Shown piece by piece: positions 24,381 through 33,143 of a DNA stretch of 64,000 bases (its first letter is position 1; each line of letters opens with the position of its first letter). Location of the stretch: assembly GCF_024741235.1 (NCBI RefSeq), contig NZ_JANSKA010000005.1:1-64000 (forward strand). Reading direction: 5' to 3'. The translations under genes were made by a program, and so were the position numbers. The stretch is from Tractidigestivibacter montrealensis (lineage in GTDB: Bacteria; Actinomycetota; Coriobacteriia; Coriobacteriales; Atopobiaceae). The notes below the pieces were generated by a model. The model ran no database searches. It saw only the letters and a program-made list of their open reading frames with translations, and was not told the origin of the DNA.

Positions 24381-26144
24381 ATGAAGGTTCTCTACAACGA
24401 CGGTCACGTGGACGAGTGCCCCGAGGACCAGGAGCTGCACGTCGTGCGCCACTCCGCGGCGCACATCATGGCTCAAGCCATCAAGCGCCTGTACCCTAAG
24501 GCAGACTTCGCCTTTGGCCCCGCAACCGAGAACGGCTTCTACTACGACATCGACCTGCCCGAGGGCACCAAGATCTCAGAGGAGGACTTCCCCAAGATCG
24601 AGGCCGAGATGGCCAAGATCTGCAAGGAGAACCTCAAGTTCGAGACCTACGAGCTGCCCCGCGCCGAGGCCATCGCCCACATGCAGGAGCGTGGCGAGAA
24701 GTACAAGGTAGAGCACATCGGCGACCTCCCCGAGGACGCCCGCATCACCTTCTACAAGCAGGGCGAGTACGTCGACATGTGCGTTGGCCCCCACATCCTC
24801 TACACCAAGGCGCTCAAGGCCTTCAAGCTCACCGGTGTCTCTGGCGCGTACTGGAAGGGCGACAAGGACAACAAGATGCTCACCCGCATCAATGGCGTCG
24901 CCTTCCGCAGCAAGGACGAGCTTGCCCAGTGGGAGCACATGCGCGAGGAGGCGGAGAAGCGCGACCACAGGAAGATCGGCCAGGAGATGGAGATCTTCAT
25001 GATGAACGAGGCCGGCCCCGGCTTCCCGTTCTGGCTGCCCAACGGCATGCGCATCCGCAACTCCCTCATGCAGTACTGGCAGGAGATGCAGGACAAGTAT
25101 GGCTATGACCAGGTCCAGACGCCAATCATCCTTTCCCGCAGCCTGTGGGAGACCTCTGGCCACTGGGACCACTACAAAGAGAACATGTACACCACCAAGA
25201 TCGACGATGAGGACTACGCGATCAAGCCCATGAACTGCCCGGGCGCTTGCCTCATCTACAAGAGCAAGCCGCGCAGCTACCGCGACCTGCCCCTTAAGCT
25301 TGCCGAGGCCGGCATCGACCACCGCCACGAGCTCAAGGGTGCCCTTCACGGCCTCTTCCGCGTCCGCGAGTTCCAGCAGGACGACGCGCACCTCTTCATC
25401 CGCCCGGACCAGATCACTGAGCAGGTCACGGATGTCGCGCACCTCATCACCGCCTACTACGCGCAGTTTGGCTTCCCGTATCGCGTCGAGCTCTCCACGC
25501 GCCCCGAGAACTCCATGGGCTCCGACGAGGACTGGGAGCGCGCCGAGCAGGGCCTGAAGGACGCTCTCGACGCCATGCACGTCGACTACAAGCTCAACCC
25601 TGGTGACGGCGCCTTCTACGGCCCCAAGATTGACTTCCACCTGCAGGACTGCCTGGGCCGCGAGTGGCAGTGCGGCACCATCCAGCTAGACTTCCAGCTC
25701 CCGCACAACTTCCAGCTCGAGTACACCGACAAGGACGGCTCCAAGAAGCAGCCCATCATGATTCACCGCGCGGGCTTTGGCTCGTTCGAGCGCTTCATCG
25801 GCATGCTCATCGAGCAGTACGCGGGCAAGTTCCCCACGTGGCTCTCGCCCTGCCAGGTCAAGGTGCTCCCCGTCTCCGAGAAGACCCGCGACTACGCCGT
25901 GGAGGTCGCGCAGAAGCTGCGCGACGCAGGCGTGCGCGTGAAGGTCGACGAGCGTGACGAGAAGATCGGCTACAAGATCCGTGAGGCCCGCTCCATCGAC
26001 CGCGTGCCGTACATGCTGATCCTCGGCGAGAAGGAGGCCGAGGCCGGCAACATCTCCGTGCGCGACCGTTCCAACGAGACTGTCCAGCGCGACCTCGACG
26101 AGTTCATCGCCGACGTCATCAAGGAGATTCGCGAGCGTCGATGA
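24381..26144 (+). CDS. thrS: Threonyl-tRNA synthetase lacking the TGS domain
   Basis: Charges tRNA-Thr. 587 residues, about 55 shorter than the usual bacterial enzyme because the N-terminal TGS domain is absent. After about 25 residues the editing domain begins (VVRHSAAHIMAQAIKRLYP, with the HxxxH zinc/editing motif). The class II catalytic core is complete: MNCPGACLIYKSKPRSYRDL, RVREFQQDDAHLF (motif 2), PIMIHRAGFGSFERFIGMLI (motif 3), and the anticodon-binding domain follows. The TGA stop lies inside a palindromic repeat (26141-26171). No TGS-like sequence exists in any frame just upstream. Confidence 0.97.
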   Translation: MKVLYNDGHVDECPEDQELHVVRHSAAHIMAQAIKRLYPKADFAFGPATENGFYYDIDLPEGTKISEEDFPKIEAEMAKICKENLKFETYELPRAEAIAHMQERGEKYKVEHIGDLPEDARITFYKQGEYVDMCVGPHILYTKALKAFKLTGVSGAYWKGDKDNKMLTRINGVAFRSKDELAQWEHMREEAEKRDHRKIGQEMEIFMMNEAGPGFPFWLPNGMRIRNSLMQYWQEMQDKYGYDQVQTPIILSRSLWETSGHWDHYKENMYTTKIDDEDYAIKPMNCPGACLIYKSKPRSYRDLPLKLAEAGIDHRHELKGALHGLFRVREFQQDDAHLFIRPDQITEQVTDVAHLITAYYAQFGFPYRVELSTRPENSMGSDEDWERAEQGLKDALDAMHVDYKLNPGDGAFYGPKIDFHLQDCLGREWQCGTIQLDFQLPHNFQLEYTDKDGSKKQPIMIHRAGFGSFERFIGMLIEQYAGKFPTWLSPCQVKVLPVSEKTRDYAVEVAQKLRDAGVRVKVDERDEKIGYKIREARSIDRVPYMLILGEKEAEAGNISVRDRSNETVQRDLDEFIADVIKEIRERR

Positions 26145-26171
26145 GACAAAGGGACAGTCCCTTTGTCTCAT
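26141..26171. repeat. 31-bp palindrome, family 1, copy A
   Basis: Perfect palindrome with 15-bp arms (ATGAGACAAAGGGAC and its complement) and one central base. It supplies the thrS stop codon (TGA 26142-26144). It is followed by a second weak GC stem and a T-rich stretch, so it may also terminate transcription. Confidence 0.9.
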
Positions 26172-26228
26172 GTGTGCGGCGAGGCGGCCTCGGCTGGCTG
26201 TCCCGCCGCTTTCTTGTTGGGAGTAGTT

Positions 26229-26864
26229 ATGGCCAAGCGAGGCAGCGTGCTGCGGGTTGTGTCCAAGGAAGAGCTGGAAGGCGCCCTGGCCCAGGGCTTC
26301 TTGGCTCCCATCGAGCCGTTAGCTGGCAAGCCCATAGCCTGCACCGACGTGCGTGAACTTGTCGCAGCTGCCCACGAGCAGGGTGCGGCTGCCGTTTGCG
26401 ACCTCTCGGTTGTTGGCACGGCCTGCGCTGCCGTGCGGCTTGGGGCAGACGTCGCCTTTGCGCCTGCGGCGGCAGCGGGCAAGACGCTCGTTTGGGTCGC
26501 GCGAGGCGAGCAGAGCGTTGCGGATGTGGCACGGTGGCTGCTCTCGGCTGGGCGCGAGGCCGGGGACGAGGAGATGGCATTGCTTGAGCAACGTGCCCGC
26601 GCGTGGCGTTCGTCGTCTGATGCAGCGCAGGTGGTGGCAAGCTACCTCGTGTGCCATCCGCGCGTGGAGAGCGTCGCGTATCCTGGACTGCGCTCGGATC
26701 CCTCGTATGAGATTGCTTCTCGCACGCTCGAGAACGGCTTTGGGCCTCTTGTCGACGTGCGGCTGGTGGGAGAGGATTCGTGGCGCCGCATCACCTGCAC
26801 CCCAGATGATCCCATGACGCAAGTGGCCCGGCTGGAGCAGCGGCTTCGCGAGCGCCTGTCGTAA
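26229..26864 (+). CDS. Small protein derived from Cys/Met-metabolism PLP enzymes, catalytic core missing
   Basis: 211 residues. The second half, VASYLVCHPRVESVAYPGLR followed by a GFGPLVDVRL-like strand, matches the region after the catalytic lysine in cystathionine gamma-synthase/methionine gamma-lyase proteins (hPxVxxVxYPGL). The first half is short, Ala/Val-rich and reads like a shrunken version of the cofactor domain, but no PLP-binding SxTK lysine block is present. It is therefore not an active PLP enzyme as it stands, and may be a degenerate paralogue or a repurposed binding protein. The start at 26229 has GGGAG 9 bases upstream. Unrelated to its neighbours. Confidence 0.6.
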   Translation: MAKRGSVLRVVSKEELEGALAQGFLAPIEPLAGKPIACTDVRELVAAAHEQGAAAVCDLSVVGTACAAVRLGADVAFAPAAAAGKTLVWVARGEQSVADVARWLLSAGREAGDEEMALLEQRARAWRSSSDAAQVVASYLVCHPRVESVAYPGLRSDPSYEIASRTLENGFGPLVDVRLVGEDSWRRITCTPDDPMTQVARLEQRLRERLS

Positions 26865-26891
26865 GCGCTTCTAGCTGCAGGAATGCTATGC

Positions 26892-26973
26892 TCGGCGAGA
26901 ATTTGGCGCCCGAAGGGGCGTTTTGGAAGCAACCCCGCACGAAATCGCTGCTCCGGCGCCAATTTCTCGCCGA
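26892..26973. repeat. Intergenic palindromic repeat, family 2, copy 2
   Basis: Inverted arms 26892-26910 (TCGGCGAGAATTTGGCGCC) and 26955-26973, with one mismatch in 19 bp, and a 44-base centre. It shares the TTGGCGCC, GCACGAAA, GGCG.CAAT and CTCGCC blocks with the elements at 14492-14646 and 55797-55885. The remaining sequence up to adhE (26974-27257) shows no gene; a TATGAT at about 27084 is a possible -10 box. Confidence 0.7.
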
Positions 26974-27257
26974 AAGGCAATTTTTCTCAGCTTCAGCGCC
27001 GGATTTCCCGTACTCCAAACACACGTTTAGAAACATGCCGATAAACGATGCGTTCTTCTATATGCACAATCGACCGTAAGCGGTATGATTATGCCGTCGA
27101 ATGGTACCAGGGATGTTTTCTGGCGTCTTCGGCAGCCCATGCGGGCAGCCATGCCCAGAGGACACCGCGCTTCACCGGCACTACCTCGCTTTCTTGTACG
27201 GTCTGCTGTTAAGTTCGGCTGGCCATAGGGTCTGCCGACCGGGGATATGGAGGTAAC

Positions 27258-29948
27258 ATGGCACAGAATGCTTCGGTCATCGATAGCGTGGAGACGCTGG
27301 AGGCGCATCTGAAGACGATGCGCGAAGCCCAAGCGGAGTTCGCGAAGTTCACGCAGGAGCAGGTGGACAAGATCTTCTATGCCGCTGCCATTGCCGCGAA
27401 CAAGGCCCGCATTCCTCTCGCCCAGATGGCCTATGAGGAGACCGGCTACGGCGTGATGGAGGACAAGGTCGTCAAGAACCACTACGCCGCCGAGTTCGTC
27501 TATAACAAGTACAAGGACACCAAGACCTGCGGCGTCATCGAGGACGACCGTGCCTTTGGCATGAAGAAGATCGCCGAGCCCCTCGGCGTTGTGGCTGCCG
27601 TCATCCCCACTACCAACCCCACGTCGACGGCCATCTTCAAGACGCTCATCTGCCTCAAGACGAGGAATGCCATCATCATCTCCCCGCACCCGCGCGCCAA
27701 GAAGTGCACCGCGGAGGCCGCACGCGTCGTTCGCGACGCCGCCGAGGCCGCGGGCTGCCCCAAGGGCATCATCGACTGGATCGACACGCCCTCCATCGAG
27801 CTCACCAACACCCTCATGCAGGAGGCCGACATCATCCTCGCAACGGGTGGCCCCGGCATGGTCAATGCCGCGTACAGCTCTGGCACGCCTGCCCTTGGCG
27901 TTGGCCCCGGCAACAACCCCGCCATCATCGATGACACCGCCAACGTTATCGAGGCCGTCAACTCCATCATGCACTCCAAGACCTTCGACAACGGCATGAT
28001 CTGTGCTACCGAGCAGAACGTGATCGTCCTCGACGGCGTGTATGACGCTGTCAAGGCCGAGTTCCAGAAGCGCGGCGCCTACTTCCTCAACGACGAGGAG
28101 GCCGAAAAGGTCGGTAACACCGTCATCGTGAACGGTGGCGTCAACGCCAAGATGGTCGGCCAGCCCGCCACCAAGATCGCGGAGGCGGCAGGCATCGAGG
28201 TTCCCGCCTGGACCAAGATTCTCATTGGCGAGACCGAGTCCGTCGAGCCCTCCAACCCCTGGGCGCACGAGAAGCTGACCACCATCCTCGGCATGTACCG
28301 AGCCACGGACTTCGACGATGCTCTCGCCAAGGCGTCCCGTCTCATTGCTGACGGCGGCTACGGCCACACCTCTTCGCTCTTCATCGACACTCGTGAGACC
28401 GAGAAGGTCGACAAGCACTCCGAGGCCATGAAGACCTGCCGCATCCTGATCAACACCCCGGCCTCCCTCGGCGGCATCGGCGACATCTACAACTTTGAGC
28501 TTGCTCCGTCGCTCACGCTCGGCTGCGGCTCCTGGGGTGGCAACTCCTTCTCCGGCAACCTCGACATCCACCAGCTGCTCAACATCAAGTCGGTCGCAGA
28601 GAGGCGCGAGAACATGCTTTGGTTCAGGACTCCCGAGAAGGTTTACTTCAAGAAGGGCTGCATGCCCGTCGCCCTCCGCGAGCTCAAGGAGGTCTACGGC
28701 TGCAAGCGCGCCTTCATCGTCACGGACTCCTTCCTCTACACCTCCGGCTTCACCAAGAAGATCGAGGGGCCGCTGGACGAGATGGGCATCAGCCACTCCA
28801 GCTTCTGGTCCATCTCGCCTGATCCCAAGCTCCAGGATGCCGAGAAGGGCGAGGAGCTTCTCCGCGCCTTCAACCCCGATGTGATCATTGCCATCGGCGG
28901 CGGCTCCGCAATGGACGCAGGCAAGATCATGTGGACCATGTACGAGCACCCGGAGGAGAAGTTCGACGACATGGCCGTCGACTTCATGGACATTCGCAAG
29001 CGTGTCTATCGCTTCAAGCCCATGGGCCAGAAGGCCAAGTTCGTCGCCATCCCCACGTCCTCGGGCACCGGCTCCGAGGTCACCCCGTTCGCCATCATCA
29101 CAGACGCGAACACCGGCATTAAGTGGCCCATCACAGACTACGAGCTCATGCCCACCATGTCCATCGTGGACACCGACAACATGATGACGCAGCCCAAGGG
29201 TCTCACCTCCGCCTCCGGCATCGATGTTCTCACCCACGCCATGGAGGCCTACGTCTCGATCATGGCTTCCGACTACACGGACGCCATCGCCCTCAAGGCT
29301 GCCAAGCTCGTCTTTGACTGGTTGCCCACGGCCTACACCGAGCCCACGAACGTCGAGGCCCGCGACCACATGGCCAATGCCTCCTGCCTTGCAGGCATGG
29401 CGTTCGCCAACGCCTTCCTCGGCCTCAACCACTCCATGGCCCACAAGCTGGGTGCCTACCACCACATCCCGCACGGCTGGGCCAACGCCGTCATCCTCAC
29501 CCGCGTGGCGCGCTACAACGCTGCCGAGCGCCCGACCCGTATGGGCACGTTCTCCCAGTACGAGTATCCCCACGCCAAGGCTCGCTACGCCGAGATGGGC
29601 CGCTTCTGCGGCTTTGGCACCGCAGCCGACTCCGATGACGTGGTGTTCGAGCGCTTCATGGACGGCATCGAGAAGCTCAAGGACTATATCGGCGTCAAGA
29701 AGACCATCGCCGAGTACGGCGTGGACGAGAAGTACTTCCTTGACACCCTGGATGAGATGAGCCTCAACGCCTTCAACGACCAGTGCACCGGTGCCAACCC
29801 CCGTTACCCGCTCGTGGCCGAGATTAGGAGCCTGTACCTGGACGCCTACTACGGCCGCCCTGCCACGTCCTACGAGGACGAGGGCCTGGAGATCCGCGAG
29901 ATCGAGAAGACCGACCACGCCAGTCAGGCGGAGTCTGCAGAAGAGTAA
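27258..29948 (+). CDS. adhE: Bifunctional acetaldehyde-CoA/alcohol dehydrogenase
   Basis: Reduces acetyl-CoA to ethanol with two NADH, regenerating NAD in fermentation; forms spirosomes in other bacteria. 896 residues, full length. Residues 1-440 are the CoA-acylating aldehyde dehydrogenase domain, with the thiol C249 in NGMICATEQNVI. A linker leads to the iron-dependent alcohol dehydrogenase (about 455-870) with AIGGGSAMDAGKIMW and the His-rich metal site (NHSMAHKLGAYHHIPHG). The GGAGG site just before ATG 27258 fixes the start. An APH-like kinase gene follows by 31 bases. Confidence 0.98.
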   Translation: MAQNASVIDSVETLEAHLKTMREAQAEFAKFTQEQVDKIFYAAAIAANKARIPLAQMAYEETGYGVMEDKVVKNHYAAEFVYNKYKDTKTCGVIEDDRAFGMKKIAEPLGVVAAVIPTTNPTSTAIFKTLICLKTRNAIIISPHPRAKKCTAEAARVVRDAAEAAGCPKGIIDWIDTPSIELTNTLMQEADIILATGGPGMVNAAYSSGTPALGVGPGNNPAIIDDTANVIEAVNSIMHSKTFDNGMICATEQNVIVLDGVYDAVKAEFQKRGAYFLNDEEAEKVGNTVIVNGGVNAKMVGQPATKIAEAAGIEVPAWTKILIGETESVEPSNPWAHEKLTTILGMYRATDFDDALAKASRLIADGGYGHTSSLFIDTRETEKVDKHSEAMKTCRILINTPASLGGIGDIYNFELAPSLTLGCGSWGGNSFSGNLDIHQLLNIKSVAERRENMLWFRTPEKVYFKKGCMPVALRELKEVYGCKRAFIVTDSFLYTSGFTKKIEGPLDEMGISHSSFWSISPDPKLQDAEKGEELLRAFNPDVIIAIGGGSAMDAGKIMWTMYEHPEEKFDDMAVDFMDIRKRVYRFKPMGQKAKFVAIPTSSGTGSEVTPFAIITDANTGIKWPITDYELMPTMSIVDTDNMMTQPKGLTSASGIDVLTHAMEAYVSIMASDYTDAIALKAAKLVFDWLPTAYTEPTNVEARDHMANASCLAGMAFANAFLGLNHSMAHKLGAYHHIPHGWANAVILTRVARYNAAERPTRMGTFSQYEYPHAKARYAEMGRFCGFGTAADSDDVVFERFMDGIEKLKDYIGVKKTIAEYGVDEKYFLDTLDEMSLNAFNDQCTGANPRYPLVAEIRSLYLDAYYGRPATSYEDEGLEIREIEKTDHASQAESAEE

Positions 29949-29979
29949 CGTCTAGAGGCCACGCTTGTTAGGAGGAAGC

Positions 29980-30753
29980 ATGAAGCTTTCCGATGATAAG
30001 GTCGAGATTGTCCGCAGGCACAACAAGGTCGTCTATCACGACGGAGACCGCACGGTGAAGGTCTTCGTCCCCACGAAGCCCGCCGTCGACGTGTTCCGCG
30101 AGGCTCTCAACCTTGCCCGCATGGAGCAGGCCGAGGGGCTCAACACCCCCAAGGTGCTCGAGGTCTCGCAGGTCGAGGACGGTTCCTGGGCGCTTTCGAT
30201 GAAGTACGTCCCTGGCAGGACCCTCCACGAGATGATGGACAAGGCCAAGGGCACGCCCAAGTTCGACGAGCTCCTCAAGTTCTTCGTGGACCTGCAGATC
30301 AAGGTTCAGAACACTCCCGCGCCCAAGGCTCTCACAGCGCAGGGCGACAAGCTCGTCCGCATGATCTCTCGCGTCAAGGGGATGGACCCCTCCGCCCGCT
30401 ATGACCTTCAGATGCGTGCGGACCGCATGAAGCGCGGTACGGCGATCTGCCACGGCGACTTCAACCCCACGAACATCGTGGTCGGGGAGGGCGAGCCCTT
30501 CGTCTGCGACTGGACCCACGTGACGGTGGGCCTGCCCGAGGCGGATGCGGCCATGACCTACATGCTGCTAAAGCTTGAGTTCCCCGAGGCTGCCGACAAG
30601 TACCTTGACGTCTACTCCAAGTCTGCCGATGTCCCCAAGCAGAAGATCATGTACTGGCTGCCCGTCGTTGCCGCCGCAGAGCTCTCCCGCGGCCGCAAGG
30701 GCAACGAAGAGTTCCTCAAAGGCTGGATCGACATGGCCAGCGACTACGAGTAG
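29980..30753 (+). CDS. Aminoglycoside phosphotransferase (APH)-fold protein
   Basis: 257 residues. ICHGDFNPTNIVVGEGEPFV (catalytic HGDxxxxN) and VCDWTHVTVG (metal-binding D of the DFG-like motif) identify the APH/choline kinase fold, preceded by an N-lobe with Lys in TVKVFVPTK. The small molecule or protein phosphorylated is unknown. GGAGGAAG just upstream supports the start. It is probably cotranscribed with adhE and is closed by a strong terminator. Confidence 0.82.
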   Translation: MKLSDDKVEIVRRHNKVVYHDGDRTVKVFVPTKPAVDVFREALNLARMEQAEGLNTPKVLEVSQVEDGSWALSMKYVPGRTLHEMMDKAKGTPKFDELLKFFVDLQIKVQNTPAPKALTAQGDKLVRMISRVKGMDPSARYDLQMRADRMKRGTAICHGDFNPTNIVVGEGEPFVCDWTHVTVGLPEADAAMTYMLLKLEFPEAADKYLDVYSKSADVPKQKIMYWLPVVAAAELSRGRKGNEEFLKGWIDMASDYE

Positions 30754-30785
30754 GCCGTTCGACCTTCTCGCCATTCCGTTCGATC

Positions 30786-30818
30786 GAGGCACCCGGTGCA
30801 AGCCGGGTGCCTCTTTCT
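30786..30818 (+). terminator. Strong Rho-independent terminator
   Basis: Perfect 11-bp stem GAGGCACCCGG (30786-30796) / CCGGGTGCCTC (30803-30813), followed by TTTCT. Confidence 0.9.
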
Positions 30819-30898
30819 GTGCAGGGGGCAGCCGTTTCGTCTAAGCTTGTTTGGTTACTTTCAGGAAGATCCCGCTCGTGCATCGCAAGGAGTTATCC

Positions 30899-31594
30899 AT
30901 GCGTTTCTCGTCTCGTCGTCGCCATCAGCGTGCGCAGGCGCTCTCGTGCCTGGGTGTCCTTGTCCTTGCCGTGGTCGTTGCCTTCTCGCTTTCTGCCTGC
31001 AAGAGCGACACCGAGAAGGTCACGGAGACCGTGACGCAGTTCATGGACGGCTATGACGCCCTCGTGCACCCCAAGGACGATGGCGACAAGAAGGACGATG
31101 AGAAGTCCAAGGACGATGGCGTGCCCGATCCTCTATTTGGTGACGACGCGACCATCGCCAAACTAAACGAGTTTGGGGTTGAGTCGGGGGAGTACCACCA
31201 GCACCTGCTAACGCACTTCTCGTACCAGGTGGGAGACGTGAGCGTGGCCGACGATGGCAAGACAGCCACGGCTACCGTGAGCATCACCAACGCAACGCTC
31301 TCGGACGCCATCAACAACGCCGCGTCGGACTTCGAGGCCTGGATGCTCACGGACGAGATGCAGTCCACGCTTGACTCCGGCGGGCGCGCCGCACTCGTCG
31401 ACAAACTCTTCGACTTCCTCTACCAGCGCCTTGATGGCGATGATGCCACGTGCGCCACGACGGATGCCACGCTGACGCTCACCAAGGGCGATGGTGGCGC
31501 CTGGACAATTGACACTCCGCTCCCGGACGAGTTCTATGCGGCGCTCTACGGCGGAACCGACATCCGCACCGCAGAGGAGGCCGTCGCTCAATGA
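30899..31594 (+). CDS. Lipoprotein of unknown function
   Basis: 231 residues. The signal peptide has an Arg-rich N-region, a hydrophobic core and lipobox LSAC (Cys about residue 34), so the protein is anchored outside the membrane. An acidic Lys/Asp-rich linker (about 60-80) is followed by a compact alpha/beta domain resembling nuclear-transport-factor-like or DUF5105-type extracytoplasmic domains, with no firm assignment. AAGGAG 8 bases before the ATG supports the start. Its TGA stop is part of palindrome copy B. Confidence 0.8.
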   Translation: MRFSSRRRHQRAQALSCLGVLVLAVVVAFSLSACKSDTEKVTETVTQFMDGYDALVHPKDDGDKKDDEKSKDDGVPDPLFGDDATIAKLNEFGVESGEYHQHLLTHFSYQVGDVSVADDGKTATATVSITNATLSDAINNAASDFEAWMLTDEMQSTLDSGGRAALVDKLFDFLYQRLDGDDATCATTDATLTLTKGDGGAWTIDTPLPDEFYAALYGGTDIRTAEEAVAQ

Positions 31595-31621
31595 GACAAA
31601 GGGACAGTCCCTTTGTCTCAT
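31591..31621. repeat. 31-bp palindrome, family 1, copy B (shared stop element)
   Basis: Identical to copy A. The TGA at 31592-31594 ends the plus-strand lipoprotein gene, and the complementary TCA at 31618-31620 is the TGA of folA on the minus strand. One element therefore ends both convergent genes and is well placed to terminate transcription both ways. Confidence 0.92.
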
Positions 31622-32106
31622 GCCCTCGTATACGTGACAAACGAGAAGTGCGTACCCTTTGTGGTAACGCCGGCGTCCTCCTCGTGCTCGACGGTCCAAG
31701 CGGGGTCGTCGTCCAGGTTGGGAAAGAAGGCGTCGGCAGGCTTCTCGACATCGAACTTGGTCACATAGGCGCGCGTGCACTGACCGAGAAGCGCCCTGTA
31801 GACAGACTCACCACCAATGAGCCACACCCTGTTGGGGTCGTCTGCCGCAACCGCCTCAACTGCCGCGGCGGGGGAGGCTGCGCCCACGACCCCCTCTGGC
31901 AGCGCCGAGGGGTCATGCGAAATCACGACGTTGCGGCGTCCCTTGAGGGGGCCGCCAGGGAAGCTCTCGAGGGTCTTTCTCCCCATAACGACGGTGCCGC
32001 CCATGGTCAGCTCAACAAAGCGGTGCATGTCGACCTTGCTGTGGACGAGAAGCGCACCCTGGTAGCCAATGCCCCAGTCACGGCACACGGCGACTATCGC
32101 GTTCAT
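31618..32106 (-). CDS. folA: Dihydrofolate reductase
   Basis: Regenerates THF from the dihydrofolate made by ThyA, using NADPH. 162 residues. The N-terminus NAIVAVCRDWGIGYQGAL matches the family (IvAxxxxxxIGxxxxLP), and MGRKTLESFP, RRNVVIS and VWLIGGESVY are the conserved cofactor blocks. GGAGG precedes the start. It is the last gene of the minus-strand run ending thyA-folA; its stop is within palindrome copy B. Confidence 0.95.
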   Translation of the reverse strand: MNAIVAVCRDWGIGYQGALLVHSKVDMHRFVELTMGGTVVMGRKTLESFPGGPLKGRRNVVISHDPSALPEGVVGAASPAAAVEAVAADDPNRVWLIGGESVYRALLGQCTRAYVTKFDVEKPADAFFPNLDDDPAWTVEHEEDAGVTTKGTHFSFVTYTRA

Positions 32107-32130
32107 TTAGACCTCCAATATCCCATCCCC

Positions 32131-32213
32131 CGTTCTTTATCGGTATTTGAGAAAAGGCCCCTGCATTTGCCCAGTTGGCGAGAAGTCCGATTCTCAAAAA
32201 CCGATAAAGAACG
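32131..32213. repeat. 23-bp inverted repeat between thyA and folA
   Basis: Arms 32131-32153 and 32191-32213 match over 23 bp with one mismatch (core TTCTTTATCGG) and a 37-base centre. C-rich and G-rich flanks extend the pairing. The stretch is notably AT-richer than the genes around it. Possible terminator, mRNA-stability element or small mobile palindrome. Confidence 0.6.
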
Positions 32214-32252
32214 AGGAGGGTGGGGTAGCGAGCGGTTAGAGGGGGGCAGGGG

Positions 32253-33101
32253 CTAGATGGCGATGGGGATGTTCTTGACCTGCGGACCACACTCGTAGTC
32301 TTCGACGATGAGGTCATCGGTCGTGAACTGGTAGAAGTCTGTGACCTCGGGGTTGAGGCTTACCTTGGGCGCCGCGTGGCGCGGGCGAGAGATCAGCTCG
32401 CGGATAATGGGCACGTGGCGGTCGTAGATGTGGGCGTCGGCGATCATGTGCACAAGCTCGCCCGCATTCATGTTCGAGACCTGCGCCACCATCATGAGAA
32501 GGATGGCGTACTGGCACACGTTCCAGTTGTTTGCCGCAAGTACGTCTTGGCTGCGCTGGACGAGGAGCATGTTGAGCGTGGGTCGACTCTCGCCAGGCTC
32601 CTGTGTCACGTTGTAGATGGCGTTGTAGGCGCAGGGATACAGGTGCATCTCGGAGAGGTCCGAGAAGGTGTAGAGGTTGGTCATGATGCGGCGGGAGTAG
32701 GGGTTCTCGCGCAGGTCCTTGAGGACGCGGTCCATCTGGTCGTAGTCGCCGTCGGCGTAGTGCGAGACCTTGCCCACCTGGTAGCCATACGCCTTGCCAA
32801 TGGAGCCAGTCTCGTCTGCCCACTCGTCCCAGATGTGGCTGTGGAGGTCGTGGACGTTGTTCGACTTGCGCTGATAAATCCAGAGGACCTCGTCCATGCA
32901 GCTCTTGAGGGCAGTGCGGCGAAGCGTTATGGCCGGGAACTCCTCGCGGAGGTCATAGCGGTTGCACACGCCAAAGCGCTTGATGGTGTAGGCCGGCGTG
33001 CCATCCTCCCAGTGGGGGCGAACCTTCTGGCCCTCGGTGGTAGTGCCGTGCTCGAGGATGTCGGTGCACATGTCGACAAAGATGTTGTCTGCCTTGCTCA
33101 T
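32253..33101 (-). CDS. thyA: Thymidylate synthase (ThyA type)
   Basis: Methylates dUMP using methylene-THF and yields dihydrofolate. 282 residues. SRRIMTNLYTF gives the phosphate-binding Arg pair, and the catalytic Cys lies in LYPCAYNAIYNV, a variant of the usual LPPCHxxxQF seen in some anaerobes. RSQDVLAANNWNVCQYAIL and DAHIYDRH are conserved nucleotide-binding blocks. GGGAGGG before the ATG supports the start. It consumes the product of FolD and is paired with folA downstream. Confidence 0.95.
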   Translation of the reverse strand: MSKADNIFVDMCTDILEHGTTTEGQKVRPHWEDGTPAYTIKRFGVCNRYDLREEFPAITLRRTALKSCMDEVLWIYQRKSNNVHDLHSHIWDEWADETGSIGKAYGYQVGKVSHYADGDYDQMDRVLKDLRENPYSRRIMTNLYTFSDLSEMHLYPCAYNAIYNVTQEPGESRPTLNMLLVQRSQDVLAANNWNVCQYAILLMMVAQVSNMNAGELVHMIADAHIYDRHVPIIRELISRPRHAAPKVSLNPEVTDFYQFTTDDLIVEDYECGPQVKNIPIAI

Positions 33102-33143
33102 GGGTCTCCCTCCCGTATGGGGCGGCGCGTGGACTCGTCTTCT

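Noticed and set aside
27027-29918. 963-codon open frame on the minus strand opposite adhE
   Set aside because: It mirrors the strongly conserved adhE gene and is Val/Leu/Gly/Asp-rich as expected from the antisense of GC-biased codons; no motif or ribosome site.
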